64,000 bases of DNA from Streptomyces sp. WZ.A104 (GCF_002382885.1 NZ_NWVL01000035.1:16043-80042); one strand, 5' to 3'. Shown: positions 7,801 through 15,704, counted from the stretch's first letter. A program made the numbers and translations. Notes: generated by a model not told the origin, from the sequence alone.

Positions 7801-9516
7801 CTCCTCGTCCAGCTCGCCCACTCGGCCGCCGCCCTTCTTCGGGTCGGCGCCCGCCAGGAAGACCCCGAAGAGCCCGCGGTCCGGAATGGTGCCGCCGGAG
7901 GTGACGGCGAGCCGCTGCGCACCGGGGCGGCCCGTGACCGTACCGGCGACCCGGTCCCACACCACCCGGGGGCGCAGCTCCGCGAAGGCGTCGGAGGGAT
8001 AGCGCCCGGCGAGCATGTCGAGCACGGAGGTGAACGCCGATTCGGGGAGCGAGGCGAACGGGGCGGCCCGCCGGACCAGGGCCAGCAGATCGTCGGCCTG
8101 CCAGCTGTCCAGGGCCACCATGGCGACCAGCTGCTGGGCCAGGACGTCCAGCGGATTGGACGGGATGCGCAGCGCCTCGATGGCTCCCTCACGCATCCGC
8201 TGGGTGACCACGGCGGCCTGCACCAGGTCGCCCCGGTACTTCGGGAAGACCACACCGGTGGAGACCGCGCCCACCTGGTGCCCCGCCCGGCCCACCCGCT
8301 GGAGACCGGAGGCGACGGAGGGCGGGGACTCGACCTGGACCACCAGGTCGACCGCGCCCATGTCGATGCCCAGCTCCAGGCTGGAGGTGGCCACCACGGC
8401 GGGCAGTCGGCCCGCCTTCAGGTCCTCCTCGACCTGGGAGCGCTGCTCCTTGGAGACGGAGCCGTGGTGCGCGCGGGCCAGCAGCGCGGGCGCGCCCTTG
8501 CCCGCCCCGGACTGGGCCATGATCTCCGCCGGGGCGGGCGCCTCCGGCAGAGAGGGGGCGGGGGCGTCGGGGTCGAAGGCGGTGCCGGTGGCCCGCTCGT
8601 ACGCGATCTCGTTCAGCCGGTTGCACAGCCGCTCCGCCAGCCGTCGTGAGTTGGCGAAGACGATGGTGGAGCGGTGAGCCTGCACCAGGTCGGCGATGCG
8701 CTCCTCGACATGCGGCCAGATCGAGGGCTTCTCCGCCTGCCCGGCGTCGCCGTCGGTGGCGGGGGAGCCGCCCAGCTCGCCCAGATCCTCGACCGGTACG
8801 ACCACCGACAGATCGAACTCCTTGGTGGACGGGGGCTGGACGATCTCCACCTTGCGCTGCGGCGAGATGAAGCGGGCCACCTCGTCGACCGGCCGGACCG
8901 TCGCGGACAGGCCGACGCGCCGGGCGGGGCGGGGCAGCAGCTCGTCCAGGCGCTCCAGGGACAGAGCGAGATGGGCGCCGCGCTTCGTCCCGGCGACCGC
9001 GTGCACCTCGTCGAGGATCACCGTCTCGACGCCGGCCAGCGCATCCCGGGCAGAGGACGTCAGCATCAGGAACAGCGACTCGGGCGTGGTGATCAGGATG
9101 TCCGGCGGCCTGGTCACCATCGAGCGCCGCTCGGCGGGCGGGGTGTCGCCGGACCGAATCCCCACCCGGACCTCCGGCTCGGGGAGGCCTAGGCGCACCG
9201 ACTCCTGCCGGATGCCCGTCAGCGGGGAGCGGAGATTGCGTTCGACGTCGACCGCGAGCGCTTTGAGCGGGGACACGTACAGCACACGGCAGCGCTTCTT
9301 CGCCTCGGCGGGCGGCGGACCGGAGGCCAGCCGGTCCAGCGAGGCGAGAAACGCTGCCAGCGTCTTGCCGGAACCGGTCGGCGCGACAACCAGCACATCG
9401 CTGCCCTCGCCGATGGCTCGCCAAGCGCCCTCCTGCGCGGCGGTGGGCGCGCTGAAGGCCCCGGCGAACCAGCTGCGGGTCGCGGGCGAGAACGAATCGA
9501 GAGCGGAGCCGGTCAT
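4831..9516 (-). CDS. lhr: Lhr-type large ATP-dependent superfamily 2 helicase
   Basis: A 1561-aa 'large helicase-related' protein, full family length. RecA-like domain 1 carries Walker A APTGSGKT (residues 45-52), DEVH in VILDEVHAVAG (motif II) and SATVRP (motif III). Domain 2 has STIVFANSRR, SSLELGIDMG and QRVGRAGH (motif VI). The remaining roughly 1000 residues are the Lhr-specific winged-helix and C-terminal domains. Lhr is an ssDNA-dependent 3'-5' translocase linked to DNA repair in actinobacteria. I prefer the ATG at 9516 because a damage-type promoter just upstream predicts a transcript starting there; an in-frame ATG at 9525 would lie inside its -10. Confidence 0.92.
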   Translation of the reverse strand: MTGSALDSFSPATRSWFAGAFSAPTAAQEGAWRAIGEGSDVLVVAPTGSGKTLAAFLASLDRLASGPPPAEAKKRCRVLYVSPLKALAVDVERNLRSPLTGIRQESVRLGLPEPEVRVGIRSGDTPPAERRSMVTRPPDILITTPESLFLMLTSSARDALAGVETVILDEVHAVAGTKRGAHLALSLERLDELLPRPARRVGLSATVRPVDEVARFISPQRKVEIVQPPSTKEFDLSVVVPVEDLGELGGSPATDGDAGQAEKPSIWPHVEERIADLVQAHRSTIVFANSRRLAERLCNRLNEIAYERATGTAFDPDAPAPSLPEAPAPAEIMAQSGAGKGAPALLARAHHGSVSKEQRSQVEEDLKAGRLPAVVATSSLELGIDMGAVDLVVQVESPPSVASGLQRVGRAGHQVGAVSTGVVFPKYRGDLVQAAVVTQRMREGAIEALRIPSNPLDVLAQQLVAMVALDSWQADDLLALVRRAAPFASLPESAFTSVLDMLAGRYPSDAFAELRPRVVWDRVAGTVTGRPGAQRLAVTSGGTIPDRGLFGVFLAGADPKKGGGRVGELDEEMVYESRVGDVFTLGTTSWRIEDITRDRVLVSPAPGVPGRLPFWKGDQLGRPLELGRALGAFLREIGGLSEEDARLRLLAAGLDAWAADNIVAYLDEQRRACGHVPDDRTILVERFRDELGDWRVVVHSPFGAQVHAPWALALSARLGERYGMDAQVMHADDGIVLRLPDADLMGLDLLDFDTPPSSDVGSDAPPPGALAYDSDQPPVAAADVVFDQGEVQQIVTDQVGGSALFAARFRECAARALLLPRRSPGKRTPLWQQRQRASQLLQVASEFGSFPIVLEAVRECLQDVFDVPGLTELMGDLEARRVRLVEVTTQEPSPFARSLLFGYVAQFLYEGDSPLAERRAAALSLDSHLLAELLGQAELRELLDPEVLTELERELQWLTDDRRVKDVEGVADLLRVLGPLTDAELAERGAEPAWAPQLATARRAIQVRIAGADHWAAIEDAGRLRDALGTALPVGVPEAFTEPVRDPLGDLLARFARTHGPFTAARAAERFGLGTAVTDGALQRLAASGRTVQGEFHPAGIGQEWCDATVLRRLRRRSLAALRQELEPVPPAALASFLPQWQHFGSNSLRGIDGLARAIEQLQGAPVPASALEKLILPSRVMGYTPAMLDELTTTGEVVWAGAGALPGKDGWVSLYVADSAPLLLPTPHSLELSALHESVLTTLSGGYGLFFRQIADQIRATTHPDCTDQQLADALWELAWSGRLTNDTLAPLRSLLGSGRTAGSTAHRSRRSVPRGRYGSLTAAARPASRTGPPTVSGRWSLLPPAEPEPTHRAHALARTLLDRHGVVTRGAVQAEGVEGGFSATYRVLAAFEDSGQARRGYVVEGLGAAQFAMDGAVDRLRAASTARDRRDPGATPQALVLAAADPANAYGAALPWPESPDGAGHKPGRKAGALVVLVDGELTLYMERGGKTLLAWPSDPDAPALRAAAEALAASARAGALGTVTVERTNGVSSLTSPLGRTLEAAGFLATPRGLRLRA

Positions 9517-9523
9517 GTCCCCC

Positions 9524-9546
9524 ATCGTGCACCCCGCCACTGACAA
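9524..9546 (-). promoter_or_regulatory. RecA-NDp-like DNA-damage promoter of lhr
   Basis: Read on the minus strand: TTGTCAGTG (9546-9538), an 8-base spacer, then CACGAT (9529-9524). This matches the actinobacterial LexA-independent damage promoter TTGTCRGTG-N8-TANNNT with one change in the -10. A start point about 7 bases later falls on the ATG at 9516, so the lhr mRNA would be leaderless. Such promoters are activated through PafBC in mycobacteria. Confidence 0.72.
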
Positions 9547-9610
9547 CGGGCCGGTGAACCGCTGCCCCGACGCCCGCTCGGCTCCTGCCGCACGCCCGGG
9601 ACCTGCGAGA

Positions 9611-10484
9611 ATGGCTGACATGGCGGGAGCGGACGGTACGGAGGAATGGGCGAGGCACTGGCAGTACGCCGAGCTGCCCGACCTTGATCTGCTGCGTGCC
9701 CGGTACGTCCGCCACACCTTCCCCCGGCACAGTCACGAGGGGTACGTGTTCGGAGCGGTCACGCGCGGGGTGGAGGACGTGGGGTTGCCGGGCGGCACGG
9801 TCCACGACGGTGCCCGGCACCGTCGTCATGATCAACCCGGAGGTTCCGCACACCGCCCGTTCCGGATCGCCCGAGGGCTGGGTGTACGCCACGCTCTATC
9901 CCTCGGCCCGGGTCGTCAACGACATCGCGGCCGAGGTGACGTCCCTGCGCGGCACAGTCGGTTTCGCCGAGACTCGTGCAACCGACCCCCATGCCTCCCG
10001 GCTGATCGGCGAGGTGCACCGGGCCGCCGAGGAGGGCAACGCGCTGGCCGCCGACAGTCTGCTGCGGGTCCTGGTCGTCCGGCTCCTCAGTCGGCACGGC
10101 AGCCCGCTGCCCCGCCCGACCGCGCACGCCGGGGGCGCGCGTGACGCCGCGCGTGCCCGTGCCGTGCTGGAAGAACGCATGGCCGCTCCGCCCACGCTGG
10201 AGGCGCTCGCGGCCGAGCTGGGCACCGGCACGTTCGCGCTGCTGAGGGCCTTCAAGAAGGAATTCGGGATGCCGCCGCACACCTGGCTCACCGACGCCCG
10301 GGTGCGCAGGGCCCGCCGCCTCCTGGACACGGGCGTCGCCCCCGCCGAGGCCGCGACAGCCGTCGGCTTCACCGATCAGCCGCACCTCAACCGGCACTTC
10401 ACCCGGATCGTGGGGGTGCCGCCCGGCGCGTACCGGCGTGAGCGTGCAAGAACGTACAAGACCGGGCCTCGCCAGTCCCCGTAG
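9611..10484 (+). pseudogene. AraC-family regulator broken by a +1 frameshift
   Basis: The N-terminal part, from the ATG at 9611 (MADMAGADGTEEW to LPGGTVHD), is an AraC cupin-type ligand-binding domain with HTFPRHSHEGYVFG. It is in one frame up to about 9808. The matching continuation (PGTVVMINPEVPHTARSG, then the two HTH motifs in LEALAAELGTGTFALLRAFKKEFG and AEAATAVGFTDQPHLNRHFTRIVGVPPGAYR) is in the next frame. The total length of 874 bases is a multiple of 3 plus one, as expected for one inserted base between 9805 and 9813. It may be a true pseudogene or a sequencing error. It lies directly upstream of azlCD on the same strand, so it could have controlled that pair. Confidence 0.8.
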
Positions 10485-10494
10485 CGTGCCGGGC

Positions 10495-11346
10495 GTGGCA
10501 GAACAGACAGCACCCCCAGAGTGCACCGGCGCGACCGGTGCCATAGCCGCCGAACCACCCGGCCCCACGACCGACGTCCGGGCGGCCGGGTACGGCACGG
10601 CTCACCGGCCCGATGAGGCCGACGTCCAGGCCGACAAGCCCGACGCGGCCGTCGTCCGGGACGCGCTCGGCGTCGGTATCGCCGTCGGGCTCTCCGGCTT
10701 CGCCTTCGGAGTCACCGCCGCCGGGTCCGGGCTCAGCCTGCTCCAGACCTGCGCGCTGAGCCTCCTCGTCTTCACCGGCGCCTCGCAGTTCGCCCTGGTC
10801 GGCGCACTCGCCGCGGGCGGCAACCCCTATACGGCCGCGGCCGGCGCGTTCTTCCTCGGTGTCCGGAACGCCTTCTACGGCCTGCGGCTCTCGCAACTGC
10901 TCGCGTTTCCCCGCGCGGTGCGGCCCTTCGCCGCCCACTGGGTGATCGACGAGACGACCGCGGTCACCCTGCCACAGCCCACCCGGCGTGCCGCGCGCAT
11001 CGGCTTCACGGTCACCGGGCTGACCCTGTACGTCCTGTGGAACCTCACCACGCTGATCGGAGCACTCGGGGCGGGCGCCCTGGGCGACACGGGCGCCTGG
11101 GGGCTGGACGCGGCGAGTCCCGCGGTGTTCCTCGCGCTGCTCGCGCCGATGCTCAGGAGCGCCGTCGAACGCGTCACGGCGGGGCTGGCCGTCGTCCTGG
11201 CGCTCGGCCTGCTGCCGGTCCTGCCCGCAGGCGTTCCGGTGCTCCTGTCCGCACTCGCCGCTCCCGTCGTTCTCTTCCTCATGGGGCGCGGCAAGTGGCC
11301 GACGCCCACGACGAACGGCACCGACGCCACCGGAGAACGCCGATGA
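10495..11346 (+). CDS. azlC: AzlC-family branched-chain amino acid export permease, large subunit
   Basis: A 283-aa membrane protein of the AzlC family, with five or more hydrophobic segments after a 60-residue polar N-terminus. Family signatures are GLSGFAFGVTAAGSG, FTGASQFALVGALAAGG and FFLGVRNAFYGLRL. With AzlD it forms a LIV-E-type exporter of branched-chain amino acids. I chose the GTG at 10495, just after the regulator stop; a GTG at 10438 would overlap the regulator by about 45 bases. It overlaps azlD as ATGA, indicating coupled translation. Confidence 0.85.
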   Translation: MAEQTAPPECTGATGAIAAEPPGPTTDVRAAGYGTAHRPDEADVQADKPDAAVVRDALGVGIAVGLSGFAFGVTAAGSGLSLLQTCALSLLVFTGASQFALVGALAAGGNPYTAAAGAFFLGVRNAFYGLRLSQLLAFPRAVRPFAAHWVIDETTAVTLPQPTRRAARIGFTVTGLTLYVLWNLTTLIGALGAGALGDTGAWGLDAASPAVFLALLAPMLRSAVERVTAGLAVVLALGLLPVLPAGVPVLLSALAAPVVLFLMGRGKWPTPTTNGTDATGERR

Positions 11347-11648
11347 CCATCTGGATCGCCATCGGACTGACCACCGTCGGCTGCTACGTCGCCAAACTCC
11401 TCGGGCTGCTGGTGCCCGCAGGCGCCCTGGAGCGGCCGCTCGTCCAGCGGATGGCCGCACTGCTCCCGGTGGCGCTGCTGGCCGGGCTCACAGCGCAGCA
11501 GACCTTCGGGACCGGCCAGGAGCTGGCCCTCGACGCCCGGGCCGCCGGGCTCGCCGCCGCCGCCCTCGCCCTGGTGCTGCGCGCTCACTTCCTGGTCGTC
11601 GTCGCCTCCGCCGTGGTCGTGACGGCCGTCGTACGCGCGCTGGGCTGA
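11343..11648 (+). CDS. azlD: AzlD-domain small subunit of branched-chain amino acid exporter
   Basis: A 101-aa protein with four predicted membrane segments, beginning MTIWIAIGLTTVGCYVAKLLG, and with RMAALLPVALLAGLTAQQTF in the middle. Size, topology and position match AzlD, the obligatory small partner of AzlC. The ATG overlaps the azlC stop by four bases. The stop lies five bases before the end of the convergent toroid-type gene. Confidence 0.85.
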   Translation: MTIWIAIGLTTVGCYVAKLLGLLVPAGALERPLVQRMAALLPVALLAGLTAQQTFGTGQELALDARAAGLAAAALALVLRAHFLVVVASAVVVTAVVRALG

Positions 11649-11652
11649 GGGC

Positions 11653-12567
11653 TCAGCCGAGCCCGCGGCCGTACGCGCGGAGTGTGTCCAACGCCCTGAG
11701 CGTCACCAGGGGGCGTCCTTCCAGCGCGGTTCCCGGCGCCCACTGCCGCCAGTTCACGGGCCAGCCGCCGTCGTCCTGCTGCTGGGCGGACAGATGGTCG
11801 AGCGAGCGTCCCAGTTCCGCGTCCGTGAACCAGCGGCGGGCCAGCGATCCGGGCGTACGGGCGTAGTCGTGCGGGAAGTGGTGCTCCCCCGGTGCGTAGC
11901 CCGCCGCCACCGGATACTCGGCCCGGCGCCCCGGATCGAGCACCGCGAGCCGCTGTTCGCGCACCAGCCGACCGAGCCGGTCGGCCGCCACCTCGGCGCG
12001 GGCCCGGTCCGGGGCGCCGTCCAGAAAGGCGACCGCCGCCTCGATCTCGTAGGGGTGGGACTGTTCCAGGGCATCGACCGCGCTCCAGCAGAAATCCGTC
12101 GCCCGGAACAGCCAGGCGTGCCACACCTGATTGCGGTGCAGCAGCCCGACGACCGGACCGGTCGCCAACAGCTCCGCCGGCGGATCGTCGACGATAGGGA
12201 TGAACGGTGCCGCGGGATACCCCCGCTGTGAAGGGAGCAGCGCGGGTAACGCCCCCTCCTTGGTGGACACCTCGGTCAGATAGCGGCAGATTCGTTCCAC
12301 CCGCGGTCCATTGCAGCGGTCGATCGAGTCAAGAACGCTCAGGGCGTGGGCGGTGTGCAGGGGCTGGCTGACCGGACCACGCAGGTCGGGCTCCAGCGCG
12401 TGACCGTAACCGCCGTCCTCGTTCAGATAGGCGGTCAAGGCCGTTTCGACGGCGTCGGGATCTCCGCCCAGAAAACCATGGGCGAACCTCCGCTGTTCGA
12501 GGACGCGCGCCGTCAGCCAGATGAACTGCTCGGCGCGGGAGAGGGGGTCTGATCCGGTTCCAGCCAT
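11653..12567 (-). CDS. hypothetical protein with prenyltransferase/squalene-cyclase-like toroid features
   Basis: A 304-aa protein without signal peptide or membrane segments. It contains repeats typical of alpha/alpha toroids: LTAYLNEDGGYGHALEPD near residue 50, and AQQQDDGGWPVNWRQWAPG near the C-terminus. The QxDGGW motif is shared by terpene cyclase and prenyltransferase beta subunits, but the DXDD catalytic motif of cyclases is not seen, so no enzyme activity can be claimed. The ATG at 12567 is preferred over 12603 because the protein begins directly with the conserved SRAEQFIWL region. Confidence 0.7.
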   Translation of the reverse strand: MAGTGSDPLSRAEQFIWLTARVLEQRRFAHGFLGGDPDAVETALTAYLNEDGGYGHALEPDLRGPVSQPLHTAHALSVLDSIDRCNGPRVERICRYLTEVSTKEGALPALLPSQRGYPAAPFIPIVDDPPAELLATGPVVGLLHRNQVWHAWLFRATDFCWSAVDALEQSHPYEIEAAVAFLDGAPDRARAEVAADRLGRLVREQRLAVLDPGRRAEYPVAAGYAPGEHHFPHDYARTPGSLARRWFTDAELGRSLDHLSAQQQDDGGWPVNWRQWAPGTALEGRPLVTLRALDTLRAYGRGLG

Positions 12568-12647
12568 GGAGCGACCGTAGAACGGAAAGAGGGCCCGGCA
12601 CATGCCACGCGGACGGGCTGCACTCTCAGGAGCGCGATACTGATGTC

Positions 12648-12842
12648 ATGCGGTTGACGATTTTCTGGGAGCGGATGGCGGACCACTTCGGTGCGGCGTA
12701 CGCGGACTCCTTCGCCCGTGACCATGTGATGGCCGAGCTCGGCGGCCGGACGGTGCATCAGGCCCTGAAGGCCGGCTGGGACGCCAAGGACGTCTGGCGC
12801 GGAGTCTGCGCCGCCATGGACGTGCCCGCGGACAAACGCTGA
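12648..12842 (+). CDS. DUF3046 family protein
   Basis: A 64-aa actinobacteria-specific protein (MRLTIFWERMADHFG, then HVMAELGGRTVHQALKAGWDAKDVWRGVC). DUF3046 genes characteristically lie just upstream of recA in Streptomyces and related genera. Function is unknown. No Shine-Dalgarno sequence is visible at normal distance, so it may be translated from a very short leader. Confidence 0.88.
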   Translation: MRLTIFWERMADHFGAAYADSFARDHVMAELGGRTVHQALKAGWDAKDVWRGVCAAMDVPADKR

Positions 12843-12911
12843 CCTCCAAGCGCTGACCTCCGGAATCGGGCGAGGCCGGCGCTGACTCCGGAATCGGGGC
12901 AGGGAGATCCG

Positions 12912-12934
12912 CTGTCGGTGGCGTAGGCGAGACT
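12912..12934 (+). promoter_or_regulatory. weak RecA-NDp-like promoter before the AI-2E-type permease
   Basis: CTGTCGGTG (12912-12920), an 8-base spacer, then GAGACT (12929-12934). Compared with TTGTCRGTG-N8-TANNNT there is one mismatch in the upstream element and one in the -10. The predicted start, 7 bases on, coincides with the GTG at 12941, which would make the mRNA leaderless. Confidence 0.45.
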
Positions 12935-12940
12935 TGTCCC

Positions 12941-14164
12941 GTGTCAGCGACAGACGAGACCGTCCCGGCCCAGCAGCCCGCCCCGCCGTCCGTCCCGCCG
13001 GCCGCGCCACCCGCGCCGCCGTCCGGCGCGGCCCGCATGCCCGGCTGGCTGCCGCGCGCGATGGTCCTGGCCCTCGCGCTGTACGCCTGTTTCCAGCTCG
13101 GCAGCTGGGCGTTCGACCAGCTCATCGGGTTGCTGACGAACGTGCTGATCGCCTTCTTCCTCGCACTCGCCATCGAGCCCGCGGTGGGCCGGATGTCGGC
13201 GCGCGGCATACGGCGCGGACTGGCCACGTTCCTGGTCTTCCTCGGCCTGCTGATCTTCGGTATCGGATTCGTCGTGCTGCTGGGGTCGATGCTCGCGGGC
13301 CAGATCCTCGACATGGTCGACGACTTCCCCAAGTACATCGACTCGGTGATCAACTGGGTCAACCAGACCTTCCGCACGGACCTCTCCCGGGTCGAGGTCC
13401 AGGACAGCCTGCTGCACTCCGACTGGCTCCAGAAGTACGTCCAGAACAGCGCCACCGGTGTCCTGGACGTCTCCACCACGGTCCTAGGCGGGCTGTTCCG
13501 GCTGCTGACGATCTTCCTGTTCTCCTTCTACTTCGCGGCCGACGGCCCCCGGCTGCGTCGCGCCCTGTGCTCCGTACTGCCGCCCGCCCGGCAGACCGAA
13601 GTCCTGCGCGCCTGGGAGATCGCGGTCGACAAGACCGGCGGCTACATCTACTCCCGCGGCCTGATGGCGCTCATCTCCGGCGTCGCGCACTACATCCTGC
13701 TGGTGATCCTCGGAGTGCCCTACGCCCCTGCGCTCGCGGTCTGGGTCGGCCTCGTCTCGCAGTTCATCCCCACCATCGGCACCTATCTGGCGGGCGCCCT
13801 GCCGATGCTGATCGCCTTCACCGTCGACCCCTGGTACGCGGTGTGGGTGCTCGGGTTCGTCGTCGTGTACCAGCAGTTCGAGAACTATGTCCTCCAGCCG
13901 AAGCTGACCGCGAAGACCGTCGACATCCACCCCGCGGTCGCCTTCGGCTCGGTCATCGCCGGGACGGCCCTGCTGGGCGCGATCGGCGCGCTGATCGCCA
14001 TTCCCGCCGTCGCCACGCTCCAGGCGTTCCTCGGCGCCTATGTGAAGCGGTACGACGTCACCGACGACCCCAGGATGCACGACGGCCCCCGCCCCCGGAG
14101 CGGGGCGCCGGTCCTCACCCGGATACGCCGGACGCTCGGAGGCCTCGGGCGGGCGGGCGGCTGA
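12941..14164 (+). CDS. AI-2E-family (PF01594-type) transporter
   Basis: A 407-aa integral membrane protein. An N-terminal Pro/Ala-rich stretch of about 35 residues is followed by about eight hydrophobic segments. Family features include VLIAFFLALAIEPAVGRM, a long extracellular region (about 130-190), GVPYAPALAVWVGLVSQFIPTIGTYLAGALP and the QQFENYVLQPKLTAKTVDIHP motif near residue 325. The name comes from the E. coli autoinducer-2 exporter TqsA; most members have other or unknown substrates. A permease of this family upstream of recA is a standard Streptomyces arrangement. Confidence 0.85.
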   Translation: MSATDETVPAQQPAPPSVPPAAPPAPPSGAARMPGWLPRAMVLALALYACFQLGSWAFDQLIGLLTNVLIAFFLALAIEPAVGRMSARGIRRGLATFLVFLGLLIFGIGFVVLLGSMLAGQILDMVDDFPKYIDSVINWVNQTFRTDLSRVEVQDSLLHSDWLQKYVQNSATGVLDVSTTVLGGLFRLLTIFLFSFYFAADGPRLRRALCSVLPPARQTEVLRAWEIAVDKTGGYIYSRGLMALISGVAHYILLVILGVPYAPALAVWVGLVSQFIPTIGTYLAGALPMLIAFTVDPWYAVWVLGFVVVYQQFENYVLQPKLTAKTVDIHPAVAFGSVIAGTALLGAIGALIAIPAVATLQAFLGAYVKRYDVTDDPRMHDGPRPRSGAPVLTRIRRTLGGLGRAGG

Positions 14165-14400
14165 GACCGGCCCGCAGCCACCAGCAGTTCCATCGGCTCG
14201 GGTGCCGTTGACCAGGAAGCCCGAGGCTCCGCCGTGCAGCGCCCCATCGACGTAGCCGTCCATGTCGAAGGTGGTCAGGGCGGCCACCCGGGCCGCTGAA
14301 GGAGCGGGTCGGAGGTTATGCGGCGGGTGGCCTCCAAGCCGTCGGCCCCGGGAATACGGATGTCCATCAGGGCGATACGCATCAACGCATGCCCGACTCC
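14165..14400 (-). pseudogene. relic of a LuxR/NarL-type response regulator receiver domain
   Basis: On the minus strand three adjacent frames together spell a receiver domain. MRIALMDIRIPGADGLEATRRI (from 14382), which includes the phosphoacceptor Asp, is in the first frame. AARVAALTTFDMDGYVDGALHGGASGFLVNGT is in the second, and EPMELLVAAGR is in the third. In intact NarL-type regulators these blocks are one continuous sequence. The first 45 or so residues and the whole DNA-binding domain are missing, and at least two frameshifts are present. It fills the gap between the permease and the SDR gene. Confidence 0.75.
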
Positions 14401-14446
14401 GACTCCGAACGACACGGATCAGTGGCACTTCGACTTCGACTGCGGA

Positions 14447-15454
14447 TCAGCGGTATCCCGTCACATCGGCCGGCAGGCCCGGGTCCTGGACCTCGGTCAG
14501 ATACCGCCAGGCATCGGGGCGGCTGCCGTCCACGTCGGTGAAGTCGTACACCTGGGCGAGATGGCCGCTGGAGAGCGACTTCCCGTTCCAGCGCGCCCTG
14601 TCGGCGTGGCGGGCGAGGGCGACCACCGCGCGGCCGACGTACGCGGGGGATTCGGAGATCGCGAAGTGGGGTGAGTGCGCGATCGCGTCGCGCCAGGTGG
14701 CCTCGGTCACTCCGTGGGCCTGGAGCATCGCCTCGGACCGGAGCCAGCCCGGGGTGAGCGCCACGGCGGTCGCCCGGTGCGGTGCGAGTTCATGGGCGAG
14801 GGCGAAGGCCATCCGGTTCACCGCGGCCTTGGCCAGGTCGTAGAAGAACGAGACGCGGTAGCGGGACGCGTTGTACTCCTGCGTGCCGTCGGTCATCTCG
14901 ACGACCAGACCTCCCGGTGTCTCGATCAGCAGCGGCAGCGCGAAGTGACTGGTGATGGCGTGGGTGTCGACGGCCAGCCGCAGGGTGTGCAGCCCGGTGT
15001 CGAGCGAGGACTCCCAGACCGTTTTGTTCCACTCGATCTCGGCACCCCAGATGTCGTTGACCAGGATGTGCAGGGCTCCCTGCTCGCTCGCGATACGAGC
15101 CACGAGCGCGCTGACCCGGTCGGGGTCCAGGTGGTCGACCTGGACGGGGATGCCACGGCCGCCCGCCGCGTCGACCAGGGCAGCGGTCTCCTCGATCGTC
15201 TCGGGCCGGTCCATCTCGGACCGCTCGGAACCGCTCGTACGGCCGGTGACGTACACGGTCGCACCGGCGGCACCGAGCTGGACGGCGATTCCCCGGCCGG
15301 CCCCGCGGGTGCCTCCCGCGACGAGTGCCACACGGCCGGACAGGTCAGACAGGTCGGACGGGACGGACGAGCCGGGTAGGTCGGACGAGCCGGGCAGGTC
15401 GGACTCGGCCACAGGCCCAGGGCCGGGTGTTCCGCGTTCCGCGCTCACTCCCAT
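14447..15454 (-). CDS. SDR-family oxidoreductase
   Basis: A 335-aa short-chain dehydrogenase with an extended N-terminus containing direct copies of DLPGSS. The cofactor motif GGTRGAGRGIA is near residue 50 (TGxxxGxG is replaced by GGTRGAG), and the catalytic segment is YRVSFFYDLAKAAV (Tyr and Lys). The adenine-binding NNAG motif is replaced by VNDIWG, as in the DHRS1-like subgroup. Substrate is unknown. It is divergent from recA, so its promoter shares the region 15455-15704 with the recA regulatory elements. Confidence 0.82.
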   Translation of the reverse strand: MGVSAERGTPGPGPVAESDLPGSSDLPGSSVPSDLSDLSGRVALVAGGTRGAGRGIAVQLGAAGATVYVTGRTSGSERSEMDRPETIEETAALVDAAGGRGIPVQVDHLDPDRVSALVARIASEQGALHILVNDIWGAEIEWNKTVWESSLDTGLHTLRLAVDTHAITSHFALPLLIETPGGLVVEMTDGTQEYNASRYRVSFFYDLAKAAVNRMAFALAHELAPHRATAVALTPGWLRSEAMLQAHGVTEATWRDAIAHSPHFAISESPAYVGRAVVALARHADRARWNGKSLSSGHLAQVYDFTDVDGSRPDAWRYLTEVQDPGLPADVTGYR

Positions 15455-15552
15455 ACCGGACGAATATAGGGTGAATCCATCAGCAGCGCAGGCTCGGCCG
15501 TGGCTGATGGCGTTGTCCACAGGTCCCGCGTGGTGCGCTTGACATGGAAATC

Positions 15553-15564
15553 GAACATCCATTC
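15553..15564 (+). promoter_or_regulatory. LexA (SOS) box upstream of recA
   Basis: GAACATCCATTC at 15553-15564 fits the Gram-positive/actinobacterial LexA operator (GAAC-N4-GTTC, with ATTC in place of GTTC in the right half). It lies about 140 bases before the recA start and also about 100 bases before the divergent SDR start. Repression by the LexA encoded at 51.6-52.4 kb is expected. Confidence 0.72.
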
Positions 15565-15638
15565 TGATGGGATTTCCGGCCGGGTTTCCCGGGCTCGACC
15601 GTGGAGTTGTCCACAGGCCGGGAGGACGTCGAGGCCCA

Positions 15639-15661
15639 TTGTCAGTGGCAGGGGTTAGCGT
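15639..15661 (+). promoter_or_regulatory. RecA-NDp damage-inducible promoter of recA
   Basis: TTGTCAGTG (15639-15647), an 8-base spacer, then TAGCGT (15656-15661). This is a full match to TTGTCRGTG-N8-TANNNT, the LexA-independent, PafBC-type promoter described for mycobacterial recA. The start point would be near 15668, giving a leader of about 37 bases. Confidence 0.85.
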
Positions 15662-15704
15662 CTTTGACGTGAAGCGATCGACTCAAGCAAATCGGGTGGA
15701 ACCC

